Shown: piece by piece, positions 61,389 to 64,000 of the stretch | Numbering within the stretch: the first letter of the stretch is position 1 | How the letters are laid out: each line of letters opens with the position of its first letter | NCBI GenBank assembly: GCA_943736015.1 | Contig: OX031061.1 | Location: forward strand, 11,851,290-11,915,289 | Source: Tridacna crocea | Lineage: Eukaryota > Mollusca > Bivalvia > Cardiida > Cardiidae | Length of the DNA: 64,000 bases | Reading direction: 5' to 3' | Made by a program: the position numbers and the translations under genes | The notes under the pieces: generated by a model | Databases searched by the model: none | The model's input: the letters and a program-made list of their open reading frames with translations, nothing else | What the model was told of the DNA's origin: nothing

Positions 61389-62272
61389 ACTCGTACTATC
61401 ATGAATCCTACTGCTCTACCAGGACTCTTCAGAAAATGGATGAAGAGTAAATAATCTCAACAAAGAAGAGCTATAGTTCACAAAGTCATTTATTCATGTT
61501 TGTATTTGAATATCACATACCAGTAACATCATAAGCATTCACATATTTCCTACAAACAGTATAAGTTTTTAAAAATGTCTATGCAGTTCAATTCAATGAT
61601 GAAAACTGGTCATTTCTCATGGAGAAAAATAACAATAAAAAGTAAGTGAAGTGGATATTTTCTACCACTAGAACAAACATCAGTTAGTGCAAGATACTCC
61701 AATAGGTTTTCAACAAAGAATATACAGAGGATATTTGTTTTATTCGGTTAAAGACAGAAATTTACCAGATCAAGTGAACATCATCGGTAATATTTTTACA
61801 AGTGGCACAGCTACAAGTGAAAATATTACTGATGGTGGTCACGAGGCGAAATAAATTTTGATATTTCACCGGAAAAAAAACCCCCAAATATTCCATATTA
61901 TTTAATGTTTTTAATCCTTTCTGGGGTGGACTTAACCAAAATTCAGTACACCTCTTTTAGGTTATTCCCCGTGGCGTACCCCCTCCGCATAGCAATACAT
62001 TACAATATTACATCAAGCACGAGAAATGTAAGGTAAATTATGTCATATTTCCATCTGGTTGTGAGGCACTCGCATTTTCCCCTTCTGTTGTAGAGTTGGA
62101 ATATAAAATCGGTATTTTCACCTGTTGTAACCATTAAATATCAAAAACTATTTCACCTATATTTTTCGATTACTCTACTGGAAAGTACATGTATAAAATA
62201 GAGAAATTACCTCTGATCCAGTAATACAACTTTAGCCTTGTCCAAACAGAAAGAATTTGCAAACCACAAATT
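61389..62272. other. Unassigned 0.9-kb stretch
   Basis: No repeat family or exon recognised. Confidence 0.35.
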
Positions 62273-62715
62273 AACCCTTTACCCCATTAGGCATTTCTAT
62301 TGTATCTTTAACCCTTTCCCAAACAAGCCCTAGTTTGTATGTATCTGCAGTAAAAGTCTTTTGAAAACACTGTGGGAAAAGGAGAAATTGCTTGTAACAA
62401 GCAATTTCTCCTTTTCCCAGTGTTTTCTACCCATTTTGAAAACTTTCTGACATTTTCTCCAAACCTAAAATTGTCGTCTGCAAACTCTTTTGGTTTGGAA
62501 GAGTCCAAAATTTGTCGTTTGGGAAAAGGCTAACTGACCCTAAATAACAGCAAGGATGTCACTTATATGTATATGACACCCTTTGATAGCATGGAAAACA
62601 TTGTGACAAAAGGTGAAATTGCTAGTCATGAACAATTTCACCTTTTGCCACACTGTTTTCCAAGGGCTTCTACACGCAATGCATAGAAATTAGTACCTAT
62701 GGAGTAAAGGGTTAA
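62273..62715 (-). repeat. TPM subfamily 2 copy, R, split by a main-family TPM
   Basis: Left part TTAACCCTTTACCCCATTAG to 62307, then resuming at 62533 with AAAAGGTGAAATTGC... and ending GGAGTAAAGGGTTAA. Collinear with the complement of 12114-12343. Confidence 0.75.
62308..62532 (+). repeat. TPM copy, F, nested
   Basis: TTAACCCTTTCCCAAACAAG start. The stem has both the ACTGT base and the AAATTGCTTGT core. The end is mutated to CTAA. Confidence 0.75.
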
Positions 62716-63099
62716 ATGTTACTCAAAACATGAAATTTGTCTTTCAAAAGTTAAAAAACATTGCTCGCAAATGAGGAAATGCAACCTTTCACAATTATAT
62801 AAATGAAGGCTTTTTTAGAATTTTCAGCAAAAAGGGGAGAATACTGATTACCGGTACCATTTTCTCCATTTTACTCATTGTTTTCTACCCTTTAAGACAC
62901 ATTTCCAACTCAGAACCTTTTTCGACAAACAGTTCCGTGGTTTTTAACCAACCGAAGAGAAAAATTGCTTTTTAAAACTGTCTCCTTTTCCAAAAATGTT
63001 TTCTACCCTTACAGAGATCAATTCCATCATTTCAAACATATATAAACTGTCATCTTTCATTGCTTTTCCTATGGATAAGTCTTTCAATTTTCACAACTT
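62716..63099. repeat. TPM debris
   Basis: Degraded hairpins near 62830-62890 and 62960-63010; no intact ends. Confidence 0.4.
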
Positions 63100-63325
63100 T
63101 TAACCCTTCACCCAAAAATCCCTGGTTTTTATGAGCCTGTGATAAAAGCATTTTGTAAACATTGTGGGAAAAGGAGAAAATGCTGGTAACCACCTTTTTT
63201 TTTTTTCCTTTTCTGACAATGTTTTCACATTGTAAAAAAATTTCAATTTTGACTTGCATTTGGTCGTCTGCAATTGCTTTCAATTTGCACCAATCTAAAA
63301 TTTTGTCATTTGGTACTGGGGTTAA
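63100..63325 (+). repeat. TPM copy, F
   Basis: TTAACCCTTCACCCAAAAAT start. The right stem arm is replaced by a T-run. End GGTACTGGGGTTAA. Confidence 0.7.
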
Positions 63326-63795
63326 AGAGACAAGTGTTTTTTTGTTTTTTCAAAATGAACCATGTTCAAAAAACACTGAACAACAGATAGATGGCCAAGT
63401 ACATGATTTACCTGGAAGAAATACTACAAATGAAATGACAAACATTTGTGAGAACAGGAGCAAATTTTTTGTATAAAACAGGAGCCCATCCCACGACTGT
63501 TTACCAAAGTTGCACAATGTAAATGGGTATGACACAGTTTGACAAACTTTTAATGTTGAAAAATTTGGCAGACAACAAAATAGGCTAAAATGAGTGGTTG
63601 AGTAGAAGACATTTAGGGAAAAGGAGAAAAATAACTGTTACCAAGACCCTTCCCCCATTATTTCTTCAGAACCCTGTGCTAAGTAGTTGATACAATGGCA
63701 TATTTGGTAAAAGGCTTGAAAAGTGAAGCAAGGTGTCTGTTTCCAACTTGCTCAGTCAAATTCAAGCGATAGCTCATTACTTCATATTTTTCTAT
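63326..63795. other. Unassigned stretch
   Basis: Faint R-type fragments near 63545-63640; nothing else recognised. Confidence 0.3.
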
Positions 63796-63797
63796 TT

Positions 63798-63935
63798 AAC
63801 TCTTTACCAAACAACAAGATTATAGACTAGTAAAGATGGAAAACGATGGAAAATGGAGGTGGGGGGTCCTCTGCACAGGCAACTAACATGGACAAGTCGT
63901 GAATTTTGTCATTTGATAATGGACAAAATATACTG
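63798..63935 (-). repeat. TPM fragment, R
   Basis: TTAACTCTTTACCAAACAAC start, then diverged. Confidence 0.5.
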
Positions 63936-63968
63936 TGACTGCAGTTGCTGACTTTTCTACTAATTGTA

Positions 63969-64000
63969 TTAACTCTTTACCACACAATCCTGACTTTCAA
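63969..64000 (+). repeat. TPM copy, F, cut by the window edge
   Basis: TTAACTCTTTACCACACAAT and the following CCTGACTTTCAA. Confidence 0.6.

Overview
This is a eukaryotic, A+T-rich nuclear window. It has spliced genes with GT-AG introns, tRNA-derived SINEs, LINE debris and very dense miniature DNA transposons. The closest fit is a mollusc, probably a bivalve. The pointers are the SINE 3' tail (GTTAAACCCCAATACAA on the minus strand at about 38.2 kb), the elements bounded by GAGGGCCAT...GGCCCT and CACAATAGCT...GGTGAGCT with ~165-bp internal tandem units, and three metazoan genes. The taxon is an inference from memory of such repeats, not a database result.

Three protein-coding genes can be read. 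(1) Plus strand, 6211-18563: a complete five-exon membrane-type short-chain dehydrogenase/reductase (SDR) of the HSD17B2/BDH1/retinol-dehydrogenase branch, 401 aa, all four introns in phase 1. (2) Minus strand, 27622 down to 22199: the 5' part of HINFP (histone H4 transcription factor), four coding exons giving 222 aa with zinc fingers 1-5. The exons for the remaining fingers and the C-terminus were not found. (3) Plus strand, 28994-57446: a complete eleven-exon HAT1 (type B histone acetyltransferase), 409 aa, every junction in frame. HINFP and HAT1 are head to head, with 1.37 kb between start codons. One is the transcription factor of histone H4 genes; the other acetylates newly made H4.

Almost everything else is repeats. 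The dominant family, called here TPM (TTAA palindrome MITE), is about 225 bp. It is bounded by TTAA, has subterminal inverted motifs of the type TTAACYCWTTACCAMACRA, and carries a nearly perfect central palindrome of about 56 bp (AACATTGTGGGAAAAGGAG ... its complement) with no spacer. 'F' below means the TTAACCC(A/T)TTACCACACAATCCC end is on the left; 'R' is the reverse. More than 60 copies or fragments lie here, roughly a fifth of the window, often chained so that neighbours share one TTAA. They occupy introns, the HINFP-HAT1 intergenic region and the SDR 3' flank. No annotated exon is interrupted.

Other layers are: a second palindromic family (core GATTCTAATGAGTACCCACA); a 0.5-0.75 kb family ending TTAAAGGTGG/CCACCTTTAA; hAT-like elements of 1.2-1.8 kb with different ends but a shared interior; a MULE-like element with long inverted termini; SINEs; a LINE fragment split by a hAT-like insertion; ~165-bp tandem-unit elements; an unexplained array of a 15-mer (GTTGCACTTGGGACA) in HAT1 intron 5; and a ~135-bp near-perfect palindrome 73 bp before HAT1 exon 8. 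HAT1 intron 1 and intron 7 hold nests several insertions deep.
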